This document shows, in pieces, positions 51,009-59,177 of a stretch of 64,000 nt of DNA. The stretch is from assembly GCA_964519335.1 (NCBI GenBank), contig CAZFIA010000006.1:1-64000 (forward strand), read 5' to 3'. Each line of letters begins with the position of its first letter. Position 1 is the first letter of the stretch. Below the pieces are notes generated by a model that searched no databases, was not told the DNA's origin, and worked only from the letters and a program-made list of their open reading frames with translations. The translations under genes were made by a program, and so were the position numbers. This DNA comes from JALZVT01 sp964519335. Its GTDB lineage: Bacteria > Pseudomonadota > Gammaproteobacteria > Pseudomonadales > Azotimanducaceae.

Positions 51009-52178
51009 TCACACAGAATTTAGCTTGGAAAGCCCGTCGGTCAGTGTTTTGTGGAAGTGCGCAATACCTGTCTCAAAGCGACCGTAGGTGAAATACTCGT
51101 TCGCTCCGCTTTGTAATCCTAACTGAATGGCTTGCACAGCCGCCTGATCCTCTTTCAATCCCTGTTCGGCAACAAAGCTAGAGTCGCGTTTTGCCCGGGC
51201 CAGTTTTTGTTCCGGTGTGTCGGAGTGATCTCCTGAATCTCGATTGGTGAGTCTGTAGGTGATAAATCGCGTGCGGGTGGGTGTGAGTGGCTCTGCGATT
51301 GAAATACTGGTGTGGCTCGACAGCACCGCTACTGTGACGTTTGGGTAGAGCTGATAGGTGTAGGTGACCAGTCCGTCGATGCGGCGCTCTTCTGGGGGTA
51401 CCTCTCGTAGTTTTTCGATACGTCGAAAGGGAAAGGTAACCCTCGAGTTCAACCCAAACAGCTCGACGACGGTGAGATTGTCATAGCCGTAAGGATAGAA
51501 GGTCTCGGGATGCGTGGGTTTGATGTGGTAACCCTCAAGAGTCGCCTCGGCGTTCAACTTCCAGTTCACATCGTCGATTTTTTCGCTGGCTTCAAACAAC
51601 TCCTGCTCTGGAGAAATTAGATCAAACAGGTTTTCGAGTGTCCCGCGGCCAACGGGTTCGTCTTGAGTGACAAACACCAGGCCGTGGCGTTCCTCGACAG
51701 TTACCGGCACTAGAGAAAAGTCTTCTTTATTAACCTGTGGGAAGCCCCGGTCGTGCGGAATGTGGCTGAGCTTGCCGTCCAGTCGATAGGCCCAGCCGTG
51801 GTAATTGCAAACCAGCACCTTGGCGCAGCCGCTGCCTTGAGCGACCTGCATGCCACGATGCCGACAGGCATTTCGAAAGCCGCGAACGGTGCCGTCACTG
51901 CCGCGAACGACAACCAGAGGTGTCCCAGCGGCACTGCGCGCAACGTAGGAGCCCGGATCGGGGAGAGCGGCGGATGGGCAGAACACGGTGGGCACCTGAC
52001 GCATGAGCTGTAACTCAGCCTCCAGGCGCTCTTGCGAGTGATAGTTACTCGTGGGCTCTTGCCAAAGCAAGTCACCCTCATCGGTGGTGCCGTTGTCGAT
52101 GTGCGAGAACACCCGTTCGATTACCTCGGCGTCGCTGAGCAACGGACTGTTCAGTGGCTTGTTCAGTGGGCTGTTCAT
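51009..52178 (-). CDS. Rieske non-haem iron oxygenase, alpha subunit
   Basis: 389-residue ring-hydroxylating oxygenase large subunit. Rieske [2Fe-2S] motifs: CRHRGMQVAQG (C-x-H) and VCNYHGWAYRLDG (C-x-x-H). Iron site: TLEGYHIKPTHPETFYP (two His). The C-terminal part has VAVLSSHTSISIAEPLTP. There is no beta subunit, ferredoxin or reductase nearby, so these are encoded elsewhere or the enzyme is a one-component-type. Its ATG overlaps the stop of the upstream FrnE/DsbA-like selenoprotein gene. Confidence 0.9.
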   Translation of the reverse strand: MNSPLNKPLNSPLLSDAEVIERVFSHIDNGTTDEGDLLWQEPTSNYHSQERLEAELQLMRQVPTVFCPSAALPDPGSYVARSAAGTPLVVVRGSDGTVRGFRNACRHRGMQVAQGSGCAKVLVCNYHGWAYRLDGKLSHIPHDRGFPQVNKEDFSLVPVTVEERHGLVFVTQDEPVGRGTLENLFDLISPEQELFEASEKIDDVNWKLNAEATLEGYHIKPTHPETFYPYGYDNLTVVELFGLNSRVTFPFRRIEKLREVPPEERRIDGLVTYTYQLYPNVTVAVLSSHTSISIAEPLTPTRTRFITYRLTNRDSGDHSDTPEQKLARAKRDSSFVAEQGLKEDQAAVQAIQLGLQSGANEYFTYGRFETGIAHFHKTLTDGLSKLNSV

Positions 52179-52909
52179 TAATGCTGCTCCCCGGCATTGT
52201 TTTGCAGATTCTTGTTGCGCACCTCGGTTGCTTTCTCTACTAAACGCATGAGCACTTCGTAGGGTTGTGCGCCAGGCACACCCATCCCTTGGGCAACAAA
52301 AGTAGGCACGCCGGTGACGCCATGGTCCTGAGACTTCGCCCAGTCTGCATCTACAGCGGCAGAGAATTCGCGCGATTCAAGTACGGTGCGCGCTTTGTCT
52401 GCGGGTAAACCGACGCCCTTCGCGATCGCCACCAGTTCGTCGATATTGCTGATATCCCGGCCATCTACAAAATACGCGCGATAGAGCGCGTCATGCAGGC
52501 GATCACCGGGAGTTTCTTCAGTGACGGAAGTATCTTTAAGTAAACTGTCCCCGTATTTGTCGCCCCATGTGCCGAGTTCCTGGGCCAGGCGACTGTTGTA
52601 GGTGTGGGTTCGTTTGCCGTAAGGCAAGCCCTCGGCAGCCATCTCGGCGCTCATGCGGCTATGCATCGCATCGAGATCGACACCGCGGCCGCGAAACATA
52701 TCCGCAATACTGCGGCCGTTTGGTGGCGTGTTGGGATGCAACGGGAAGTGCACCCAGTTGATTTTCACACCGTAGTCTTTTTTGAGTTTTTCAATACGCC
52801 CGGTACTGAGATAACACCAGGGTCAGACGTAGTCGGTAAAAACATCAATCTCGAGGGGGTCTGAAATCGATGCAGGCTCTGTTTTTTGATCGGTATTCTT
52901 CTCGGTCAT
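52178..52909 (-). CDS. FrnE/DsbA-family thiol-disulfide oxidoreductase, selenoprotein with Sec-Pro-Trp-Cys site
   Basis: Cytoplasmic (no signal) thioredoxin-fold FrnE/DsbA-like protein of 243 residues, read through an in-frame TGA. Starting at the ATG at 52909 (ribosome-binding site GGGAGG 5 bases ahead), the sequence runs LEIDVFTDYV, TGA, PWCYLSTGRIEKLKKDYGVK. TGA (52823-52825, codon 29) stands exactly where FrnE relatives have the first Cys of CPWC. The downstream part has the rest of the fold, including the cis-Pro motif GVTGVPTFVAQGMGVPGAQ. A hairpin meeting bacterial SECIS rules lies just after (52791-52809). Selenocysteine decoding is inferred; no selA-D genes are in the window. The stop overlaps the Rieske gene. 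Confidence 0.87.
52791..52809 (-). other. Putative bacterial SECIS hairpin
   Basis: On the minus strand, 13 bases after the TGA, a perfect 7-base-pair stem (TCAGTAC with GTATTGA, one G-U pair) closes a 5-base loop CGGGC, sequence TCAGTACCGGGCGTATTGA. The loop begins 21 bases from the TGA and has G in its second position; published bacterial SECIS models ask for an apical loop with G in the first two positions at about 16-37 bases. It lies within coding sequence as expected. A competing fold (CCC/GGG plus GGT/ACC with a bulged T) is also possible. Confidence 0.7.
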
Positions 52910-53124
52910 ACAACCTCCCAGGTTCGCTCCCCTGACCTTAACAGTTTCGGCTTTGGTCGGCAGCCTCAGCTAAAACGTGCTCTGGTTCGCACAATTTATT
53001 GGACCAGTTCAAAGCTTTCATCAGTGTTGCAAATGGTCTTGAAAATTCATCTGTTTGTCATAGGGTTAGGTGTCCTTACCGGTTAGGATGGCGGCCTCAA
53101 TTTGTCCCCCAGGGTTGCCTTCTA

Positions 53125-54552
53125 ATGGCTGCAGTTCTCTCTGGCGTTCGCAGCGCTGATGGTTTTCGAAATAGCGTCAACACGATGTTCGATCGGGCGG
53201 CAGCCGGGCTCGATCTCTCGCCGGGTCTCATTCAAAAGATTCGAGTCTGTAACTCCACCTATACCGTCCGTTTTGGGGTCCGCTTGCGCGGCGAGATTCA
53301 TACGTTTGTCGGCTACAGGGCGGTGCACTCCGAGCACATGGAACCAGTAAAAGGCGGTATCCGTTTTTCGCAAGCCGTGAACCAGGATGAGGTCGAAGCG
53401 TTGGCTGCGCTCATGACCTTCAAGTGCGCGCTAGTAGAAACACCCTTTGGTGGATCTAAAGGTGGGTTGTGTATTAATCCGGGTGATTGGGAAGTGCACG
53501 AGCTCGAACGCATTACCCGTCGATTTGCCTACGAACTTGCCAAGCGCGATCTAATCAGTCCGTCACAGAACGTCCCGGCGCCCGACATGGGTACCGGCGA
53601 GCGTGAGATGGCCTGGATTGCAGATGAATATCGCCGTCTTAATCCGACAGACATCGACAGCTCAGCCTGTGTCACCGGTAAGCCGGTTGGAAAGGGCGGT
53701 ATTGCCGGTCGTGTCGAAGCGACGGGACGTGGCGTGCAGTATGCGTTGCGCTCTTTGTTTCGTTATCCTGAGGACCTGGCAGAAGCCGGTCTATCTGGTT
53801 CGCTCGAAGGTAAGCGCATCATAGTGCAGGGCCTCGGAAACGTGGGCTTCCACGCCGCTAAGTGCCTGTCTGAAGAAGACGGCGTACTTGTTGTTGGTGT
53901 GATCGAGCGAGATGGTGCCATTGTCGATGATTCTGGTATCAATATTCAAAAGTTGCGTGATCACATCGATAGCGAAGGCGGTATCACCGAATACCCAGAG
54001 GGTCGCTATGTCAAAGATGGCAAGCAGGTGTTACTGAAAGACTGTGATGTGCTTATCCCGGCTGCGGTAGAGGGGGTTATTGATACCCACAACGCGGCGC
54101 AAATCTCCGCTCGCATCGTTGTCGAGGCAGCAAACGGCCCCGTCACGGCCGCAGCTGACGACATCTTGCGGTCTAAAGACGTCCTCATATTGCCAGACAT
54201 GTACGCCAACGCAGGCGGCGTGACTGTGAGCTATTTTGAGTGGGTGCGAAACCTGTCTCACATCCGCTTTGGCCGTATGCAGCGCCGCCAGGAAGAGCAT
54301 AAAGCCAATCTGCTGCTGAACGAGCTACAACGTCAGGGCTTCCAGTTTCCTCCCGCCTTTGAGCGCGAGTTTACCGAGGGTGCTGATGAGCTTGCTCTGG
54401 TGAGATCCGGTCTCGATGACACCATGCGCGGTGCCTACGATCGTATGCGCGAAGTCTGGTGGGAAAACGAAAACGTTACCGATTTGCGAATGGCGGCCTA
54501 CACGGTCTCGATTACGGACATTGCCAAGAGCTACAGCGCTCTAGGGCTCTAA
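53125..54552 (+). CDS. gdhA: Glutamate dehydrogenase
   Basis: 475 residues from the ATG at 53125 (a longer frame starting at 52999 adds unlikely residues). Motifs are MEPVKGGIRFSQAV, LVETPFGGSKGGLCINP (catalytic Lys), PAPDMGTGEREMAWIADEY, GKPVGKGGIAGRVEATGRGV, the Rossmann IIVQGLGNVGFHAAKCL and EAANGPVTAAADDIL. Reversibly interconverts glutamate and 2-oxoglutarate plus ammonia; the NAD/NADP choice is not certain. It stands alone in orientation, 215 bases after the divergent selenoprotein gene. Confidence 0.93.
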   Translation: MAAVLSGVRSADGFRNSVNTMFDRAAAGLDLSPGLIQKIRVCNSTYTVRFGVRLRGEIHTFVGYRAVHSEHMEPVKGGIRFSQAVNQDEVEALAALMTFKCALVETPFGGSKGGLCINPGDWEVHELERITRRFAYELAKRDLISPSQNVPAPDMGTGEREMAWIADEYRRLNPTDIDSSACVTGKPVGKGGIAGRVEATGRGVQYALRSLFRYPEDLAEAGLSGSLEGKRIIVQGLGNVGFHAAKCLSEEDGVLVVGVIERDGAIVDDSGINIQKLRDHIDSEGGITEYPEGRYVKDGKQVLLKDCDVLIPAAVEGVIDTHNAAQISARIVVEAANGPVTAAADDILRSKDVLILPDMYANAGGVTVSYFEWVRNLSHIRFGRMQRRQEEHKANLLLNELQRQGFQFPPAFEREFTEGADELALVRSGLDDTMRGAYDRMREVWWENENVTDLRMAAYTVSITDIAKSYSALGL

Positions 54553-54601
54553 GCTAAGCCAAAGCTTGGCCCGCCCCTACAACCGCATGCAGGGCTGAGT
54601 G

Positions 54602-54886
54602 TCAGTCGTCATTCTTGCCGGTTGGTGTTTCTCTTGAGCTCGAGAGTTTTTGATAAGAGCGTTCGTTGGCCCACCACAGCAGGGCGGCGAACGCGAAGCC
54701 CACTAGCATGAACACGATGAAAGCCACGACGGGCATGTCTGTCTCTTCTACCATGCTGAAGATTCGCGGGATTAAAACCATCAGGGCAAACATGACGAGC
54801 CCCAGCACAATGCCGCGTCTGAGCACAAACTGTGTTCGACCTATCTGTCGGGACTTTGCCCAGTAGTTTCCCCAGTTGGGTTCCAT
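54602..54886 (-). CDS. Small two-span membrane protein
   Basis: 94 residues, not recognised. Two clear hydrophobic segments (GIVLGLVMFALMVLIPRIF and MPVVAFIVFMLVGFAFAALLWW), a positively charged N-terminal KSRQIGRTQFVLRRG and a polar tail. Likely a small inner-membrane protein. It lies 53 bases downstream of the MFS transporter gene on the same strand and may be co-transcribed with it; convergent with gdhA. Confidence 0.72.
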   Translation of the reverse strand: MEPNWGNYWAKSRQIGRTQFVLRRGIVLGLVMFALMVLIPRIFSMVEETDMPVVAFIVFMLVGFAFAALLWWANERSYQKLSSSRETPTGKNDD

Positions 54887-54939
54887 GGTGATTTGTTACC
54901 TTGCGTTGTTTGGGTTCTTGGTATGTTCTTAAGACTAGC

Positions 54940-56346
54940 TTAAGCAGTCTGAGCTCTTTCACGCATAAGTTGCTCGGTATCGCTGATGTCACGCCTGATC
55001 GTTTTGGCGCCGGCAAAGTATAGACCCGCCGCAATCACGTTAAATATCAGTGATACGCAGATAGCGTAGCGAAGCGCGAGAATACCCTGTGAGGGCTCGA
55101 ACATATCGGACATGAATCCAATGAAGAAGGGCCCGAGCCCCATGCCTATGAGGTTGAGCACAAGCAATAGAATAGCGGAGGCTACTGCTCGCATCCGCAA
55201 CGTAACCAGTGCCTGGGTCATGGCAAATGATGGCCCGAGGTACATGCCGCTCAGAACGGCGGCTATGCATAGCGCTGTATACAACACAGGAAAGCTGGGG
55301 TGTAAGTAGGTCACCAGCTGAAACGGTACCATTACCAATGTGGCGATGGCGGGAATCCATAGATACCAACGACGATCCCCCGAACGGTTGAATAACTTGT
55401 CGGCCAGGAAACCGCCACCGAAGGTGCCAATTGCACTGATGGCTGAGGCCAATGCAACCCAACCGCCGATTTCTGTGCGGCTCATGTCATGCAGGCGTTC
55501 CAGAAAGGCTGGGTTCCATGTACTGACGCCGTAACTTACAAACGCATGCAAACCGCAGGCTAGGCTCATGAAGCAAAACGACGGTTTCTTCAGCAGATGG
55601 CCAAACACCTGCCGCATAGAGGGTGATCCTTCGGGCTCTGCTGCTTGAGTGTCTGCGGCTTCGGACAGACCGCGGGGTGGTTCGCGGAGTGTGAAGAACA
55701 AGAGAGCGGCGACGGCAAGGCCGGGAAAACCTACAATGAAAAAGGTATTGCGCCAGCCGAAGTTGTCAGCGCTCCAACCGCCGAGACCGTAGCCGATCAT
55801 TGAGCCTATGGGGATGCCTAGCGCGTAGATAGACAGGGCGGTGGCGCGTTTGTCGATGGGGAAGTAGTCGGAGATTAGTGAATGTGAGGGTGGGCTTGCA
55901 CCGGCCTCGCCAACACCCACACCAATGCGTGCGATCAAGAGGTGCCAGAAGTTACCGGCCATTCCGCATAGCGCTGTCATACCGCTCCACACGACTATGG
56001 CGATCGACAACACTTTGGTTCGACTCCAGCGATCGGCAAGCGCGGCTATGGGAATGCCCAGAGTTGAATAGAATAGTGCAAACGCAAGCCCACCAAGGAA
56101 GCCAAGCTGGGTGTCATTGAGATCGAGGTCGTGCTTTATAGGTTCAAGCAGAATGGCGAGAATAGAACGGTCGACAAAGTTAACGATGTAACCGAGCAGT
56201 AGAACGAATAGCGCGTAGTTTCTATAGCCTGCGGAAAACCCCGCTTGCTCATTCGCAGCTATCCCCGGACCTGTTAGGACTGCTGGTTTCGAACTCACCG
56301 CTGACTTCAAACTCACCTCCGATTTATCGTGCGGTGTAACCACCAT
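54940..56346 (-). CDS. MFS transporter, spinster-like
   Basis: 468 residues with about 12 membrane spans. The MFS motif between spans 2 and 3 is GIPIAALADRWSRTKVLSIA, and GYIVNFVDRSILAILLEPI and GVGEAGASPPSHSLISDYFP are typical of the spinster-like group that exports lipids or organic acids. Substrate unknown. The start overlaps the stop of the upstream SDR gene (the SDR gene ends at 56324), so the two form a coupled unit. Confidence 0.88.
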   Translation of the reverse strand: MVVTPHDKSEVSLKSAVSSKPAVLTGPGIAANEQAGFSAGYRNYALFVLLLGYIVNFVDRSILAILLEPIKHDLDLNDTQLGFLGGLAFALFYSTLGIPIAALADRWSRTKVLSIAIVVWSGMTALCGMAGNFWHLLIARIGVGVGEAGASPPSHSLISDYFPIDKRATALSIYALGIPIGSMIGYGLGGWSADNFGWRNTFFIVGFPGLAVAALLFFTLREPPRGLSEAADTQAAEPEGSPSMRQVFGHLLKKPSFCFMSLACGLHAFVSYGVSTWNPAFLERLHDMSRTEIGGWVALASAISAIGTFGGGFLADKLFNRSGDRRWYLWIPAIATLVMVPFQLVTYLHPSFPVLYTALCIAAVLSGMYLGPSFAMTQALVTLRMRAVASAILLLVLNLIGMGLGPFFIGFMSDMFEPSQGILALRYAICVSLIFNVIAAGLYFAGAKTIRRDISDTEQLMRERAQTA

Positions 56347-57109
56347 CTACCGGCATCACGATACCGTTTATAAAACTCGCATCGTCGCTTGCAAGAAACG
56401 ACGCGGCGGCGGCTATTTCCTCCGGCTGGCCTAACCGGCCCAGAGGATGCAGTGAAACAAGAAAATCTTCACCGCCTTCGGTTTCGCGCATCTCCGCCGT
56501 CATGGGGGTTTCTATGTAGCCGGGAGAGATTGCATTAACCCGTACTCCTTGTGGGCCAAAAGCGATGGCAAATTGTTTGGTTAGTCCGGCAACGCCGTGC
56601 TTCGATGCAACGTACGCGCTTGCGGTATCCGGTAAAAGTTCGTCTTCAGGTTCGACTTCTGCTTCAGGATCTTCGCCCGGGCCAACCAGACCCACCAGAC
56701 CTGCGACGGAAGACGTGTTGATGATGGCGCCGCCACCGTTCTCTGCGATAAAGGGCGCGCCGTGCTGCAAGGCGTGGGCGACACCCGTCAGGTTGACGGC
56801 GATGATAGCGTTCCAGGTTGCATCTGTTGCGATACCTGCATTGTTAAACATAACCTGCAGGCCACCCAGCTCACTGGCGGTGCTTTCGAGGGCAGCGATG
56901 GTTGCTGATTCGGAGGTGACATCCAGTCCTAGCGAGGCTGCCTTGCCGCCTTCCTGATGAATCATGGCGGCGGTGAGTGCGGCCCCCTCGTCGTCGATAT
57001 CGGCACACATTACGGCGCTGCCGTCGCTTGCAAAGCGCAACGCGCTCGCGCGGCCGATGCCGCTGGCGGCGCCGGTAATCAGCGCCACTTTGTCGTTCAA
57101 TCGACCCAT
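56324..57109 (-). CDS. Short-chain dehydrogenase/reductase
   Basis: 261 residues. TGAASGIGRASALRF (glycine motif), FNNAGI, the SSVAGL ... YVASKHGVAGL triad (Ser, Tyr, Lys) and GIVMPVDGGYTA end. A probable NAD-dependent alcohol/acyl dehydrogenase. A negatively charged insertion (GEDPEAEVEPEDELLPD, about residues 138-154) lies between the catalytic Ser and Tyr and is unusual. Overlaps the MFS gene by 23 bases. Divergent from another SDR at 57308 with repeat motifs between. Confidence 0.88.
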   Translation of the reverse strand: MGRLNDKVALITGAASGIGRASALRFASDGSAVMCADIDDEGAALTAAMIHQEGGKAASLGLDVTSESATIAALESTASELGGLQVMFNNAGIATDATWNAIIAVNLTGVAHALQHGAPFIAENGGGAIINTSSVAGLVGLVGPGEDPEAEVEPEDELLPDTASAYVASKHGVAGLTKQFAIAFGPQGVRVNAISPGYIETPMTAEMRETEGGEDFLVSLHPLGRLGQPEEIAAAASFLASDDASFINGIVMPVDGGYTAR

Positions 57110-57209
57110 TAGACTTCTCCCCTATACAGCCTCAGCTGCTCATTATACCGCGTTCACGGCACGCGGTCTATGCGGCTCCCAAGCTTGACTCTGGGGCCTT
57201 CCGGCAGCG

Positions 57210-57263
57210 CCTGACCCCTTGTCAGGGTGTGCCTCAGCCCGACGTCAGTGGTATTGTCAGGGT
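57210..57263. promoter_or_regulatory. Repeated GTCAGGGT words with inverted repeat between divergent SDR genes
   Basis: CCTGAC (57210-57215) and GTCAGG (57221-57226) form a perfect inverted repeat with a 5-base spacer; GTCAGGGT occurs at 57221-57228 and again at 57256-57263. They lie in the 198-base region between two divergent SDR genes. A dimeric repressor or activator site is a reasonable reading, but no regulator gene is near. Confidence 0.4.
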
Positions 57264-57307
57264 AGGGATATCGGACAAGACACCAGATACAAAGAAGGGG
57301 TAGTAAC

Positions 57308-57985
57308 ATGGCTAACGTACTGATAACAGGCGCTAACCGGGGTATTGGGCTGGCATTGGCCCAGCATTACGTCAAGGCAGGCCACAGCGTTATTGGCTGC
57401 GTGCGCGATCCAGATGCGGCGAAGGATCTAAAAACGCTGTCTGGCGTAACAGTTGAGCAGATGGACGTGGGCGACCCGGCCTCGGTCACCGCCGCTGCAG
57501 GTCGCGTGGGCGCCCAGCCCATAGACATATTAATCAACAATGCCGGCGCCACAGGCGGCGGCGCACAGTCGCTCGATGACCTTGATATAGATGCCTGGCA
57601 CCAGGCGCTTGATGTCAACACCATTGGCCCGCTGCTGGTTGCGCGCGATTTCAAAAACAATCTGGCGGCTAGCGGTAATGGCAAGCTGATGACCCTCACC
57701 AGCCAGTTAGCGGCCTCGACCTGGCCCATGGGCGGTATGTACATCTATGGCTCAACCAAAGCAGGGCTCAGTCGCGCATTTGTCAGCCTGTCGATCGATT
57801 GGAGAGACGAGCCAATTACCGTTGGGCTGATGCATCCTGGTTGGGTTCAGACGGACATGGGTGGCCCGCAAGCGGAGATAACCCCCGACGAATCTGCGGC
57901 TGGCATCATCTCGGTTATCGACTCGATGACCAAAGCGGACTCAGGCAACTTCTACAAGTGGAACGGCGAGAAGCACCCGTTCTAA
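57308..57985 (+). CDS. Short-chain dehydrogenase/reductase
   Basis: 225 residues. Glycine motif ITGANRGIGLALAQ, DVGDPASVTAAAGRVG, INNAGATG, and the Tyr/Lys site MYIYGSTKAGLSRAF. Similar to the short carbonyl-reductase (csgA-like) group. A strong ribosome-binding site (AAGAAGGGG region) precedes the ATG at 57308. Next gene is 53 bases downstream on the same strand, with an apparent ribosome-binding site (TTAGGAATT) near its start. Confidence 0.9.
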   Translation: MANVLITGANRGIGLALAQHYVKAGHSVIGCVRDPDAAKDLKTLSGVTVEQMDVGDPASVTAAAGRVGAQPIDILINNAGATGGGAQSLDDLDIDAWHQALDVNTIGPLLVARDFKNNLAASGNGKLMTLTSQLAASTWPMGGMYIYGSTKAGLSRAFVSLSIDWRDEPITVGLMHPGWVQTDMGGPQAEITPDESAAGIISVIDSMTKADSGNFYKWNGEKHPF

Positions 57986-58038
57986 GAACCCTTCTTTCCA
58001 CGTTTCATTTTCTAGAACTATTTAATTAGGAATTTACT

Positions 58039-59172
58039 ATGGCTGACCAACAACTACAGCTGCGTTCAACCGTTTCAACCGACGGCAAGCTGACCCTCGA
58101 TCTTGCACAAATCGATGTACCAGAACTGAAATCAGAAGAAGTGCTGGTGCGCGTCGATGCCTCGCCCATTAATCCATCAGACCTCGGTTTGCTGTTTGGT
58201 ATGGCGGATATGACAACAGCAAAACAATCAGGCTCCGATACATCGCCTGTAATCACCGCTGATGTACCGCCAAATATAGTAAAAGGTCTTGCGGCGCGAC
58301 TAGATCAATCGCTGCCAGTAGGTAACGAAGGTGGCGGTGTAGTCGTTGCTGCTGGTGAGTCGGAACTTGCTCAGTCATTGCTGGGTAAAACGGTTGGTAT
58401 TCTTGGTGGGGCCATGTACACCCAGTTTCGGGCGCTGAAAGCGAAGCAGTGTCTGGTGATGCCCGAAGGTACGACTGGAGCGGAGGCAGCATCCTGTTTT
58501 GTCAATCCGCTGACAGCGCTGGGCATGACCGAGACCATGAAGGCAGAAGGCCACAAGGCGCTTGTGCATACGGCAGCGGCATCAAACCTTGGGCAAATGC
58601 TCAACAAGATTTGTTTGGCCGATGGCATTGAGCTTGTGAATATTGTTCGCAAGCAGGAGCAGGTGGATGTGCTAAAGGCCATTGGCGCCAAACATGTATG
58701 CAATACAAGCGACGGTGACTTCATGGAACAGCTCACCAACGCGCTTGCTGAAACCGGTGCAACCGTTGCGTTTGACGCAACAGGTGGAGGGCCACTCGCG
58801 GGTCAGATTCTTACCGCCATGGAACGTGCTGCCAATATGACAGCCAAAGAATACAGCCGTTACGGATCTACAACTCACAAACAGGTCTATATCTACGGTG
58901 GGCTTGACCGCCGCCCCACAGAGTTTAATCGCAACTTTGGCATGGCCTGGGGTGTGGGTGGCTGGTTGCTTACGCCGTTTCTGCAAGAGATTGGGTTTGA
59001 AAAAGCAGAGGCTCTGCGACAGCGCGTAGCGAGCGAAATCAAAACTACGTTTGCAAGCTCTTACACGGCGGAAGTATCGCTTGCAGAAGCGCTTAGTCTT
59101 GATGCTTTAGCCACCTATGGTAAGCAAGCCACCGGTGAGAAGTACCTGATTAATCCCAACAAGGGGCTTTAG
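58039..59172 (+). CDS. Zinc-type alcohol dehydrogenase-like / quinone oxidoreductase (MDR)
   Basis: 377 residues of the medium-chain dehydrogenase/reductase superfamily. N-terminal GroES-like fold (EEVLVRVDASPINPSDLGLL), LPVGNEGGGVVVAAGE, then a cofactor domain starting ALVHTAAASNLGQMLNKICL. The cysteine/histidine zinc ligands of true alcohol dehydrogenases are absent, fitting quinone-oxidoreductase-like members. The insertion GMTETMKAEGHKALVHTAAA is typical. Probably follows the SDR gene in an operon. Confidence 0.86.
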   Translation: MADQQLQLRSTVSTDGKLTLDLAQIDVPELKSEEVLVRVDASPINPSDLGLLFGMADMTTAKQSGSDTSPVITADVPPNIVKGLAARLDQSLPVGNEGGGVVVAAGESELAQSLLGKTVGILGGAMYTQFRALKAKQCLVMPEGTTGAEAASCFVNPLTALGMTETMKAEGHKALVHTAAASNLGQMLNKICLADGIELVNIVRKQEQVDVLKAIGAKHVCNTSDGDFMEQLTNALAETGATVAFDATGGGPLAGQILTAMERAANMTAKEYSRYGSTTHKQVYIYGGLDRRPTEFNRNFGMAWGVGGWLLTPFLQEIGFEKAEALRQRVASEIKTTFASSYTAEVSLAEALSLDALATYGKQATGEKYLINPNKGL

Positions 59173-59177
59173 ACAAC

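Noticed and set aside
52178..52768. Treating the DsbA-like gene as a short protein starting at the internal GTG
   Set aside because: This start would delete the first strand and the redox motif; the frame upstream is well conserved in family terms and is broken only by the TGA at the Cys position.
52799..52822. Alternative hairpin with CCC/GGG and GGT/ACC and a bulged T right after the TGA
   Set aside because: The loop lies only about 8-18 bases from the TGA, too close by the bacterial SECIS rules, and its stem is less regular than the 7-base-pair stem at 52791-52809.
54556..54572. Terminator hairpin after gdhA
   Set aside because: Only a 5-base-pair stem (GCCAA/TTGGC) with a 3-base loop and no T-run; too weak to claim.
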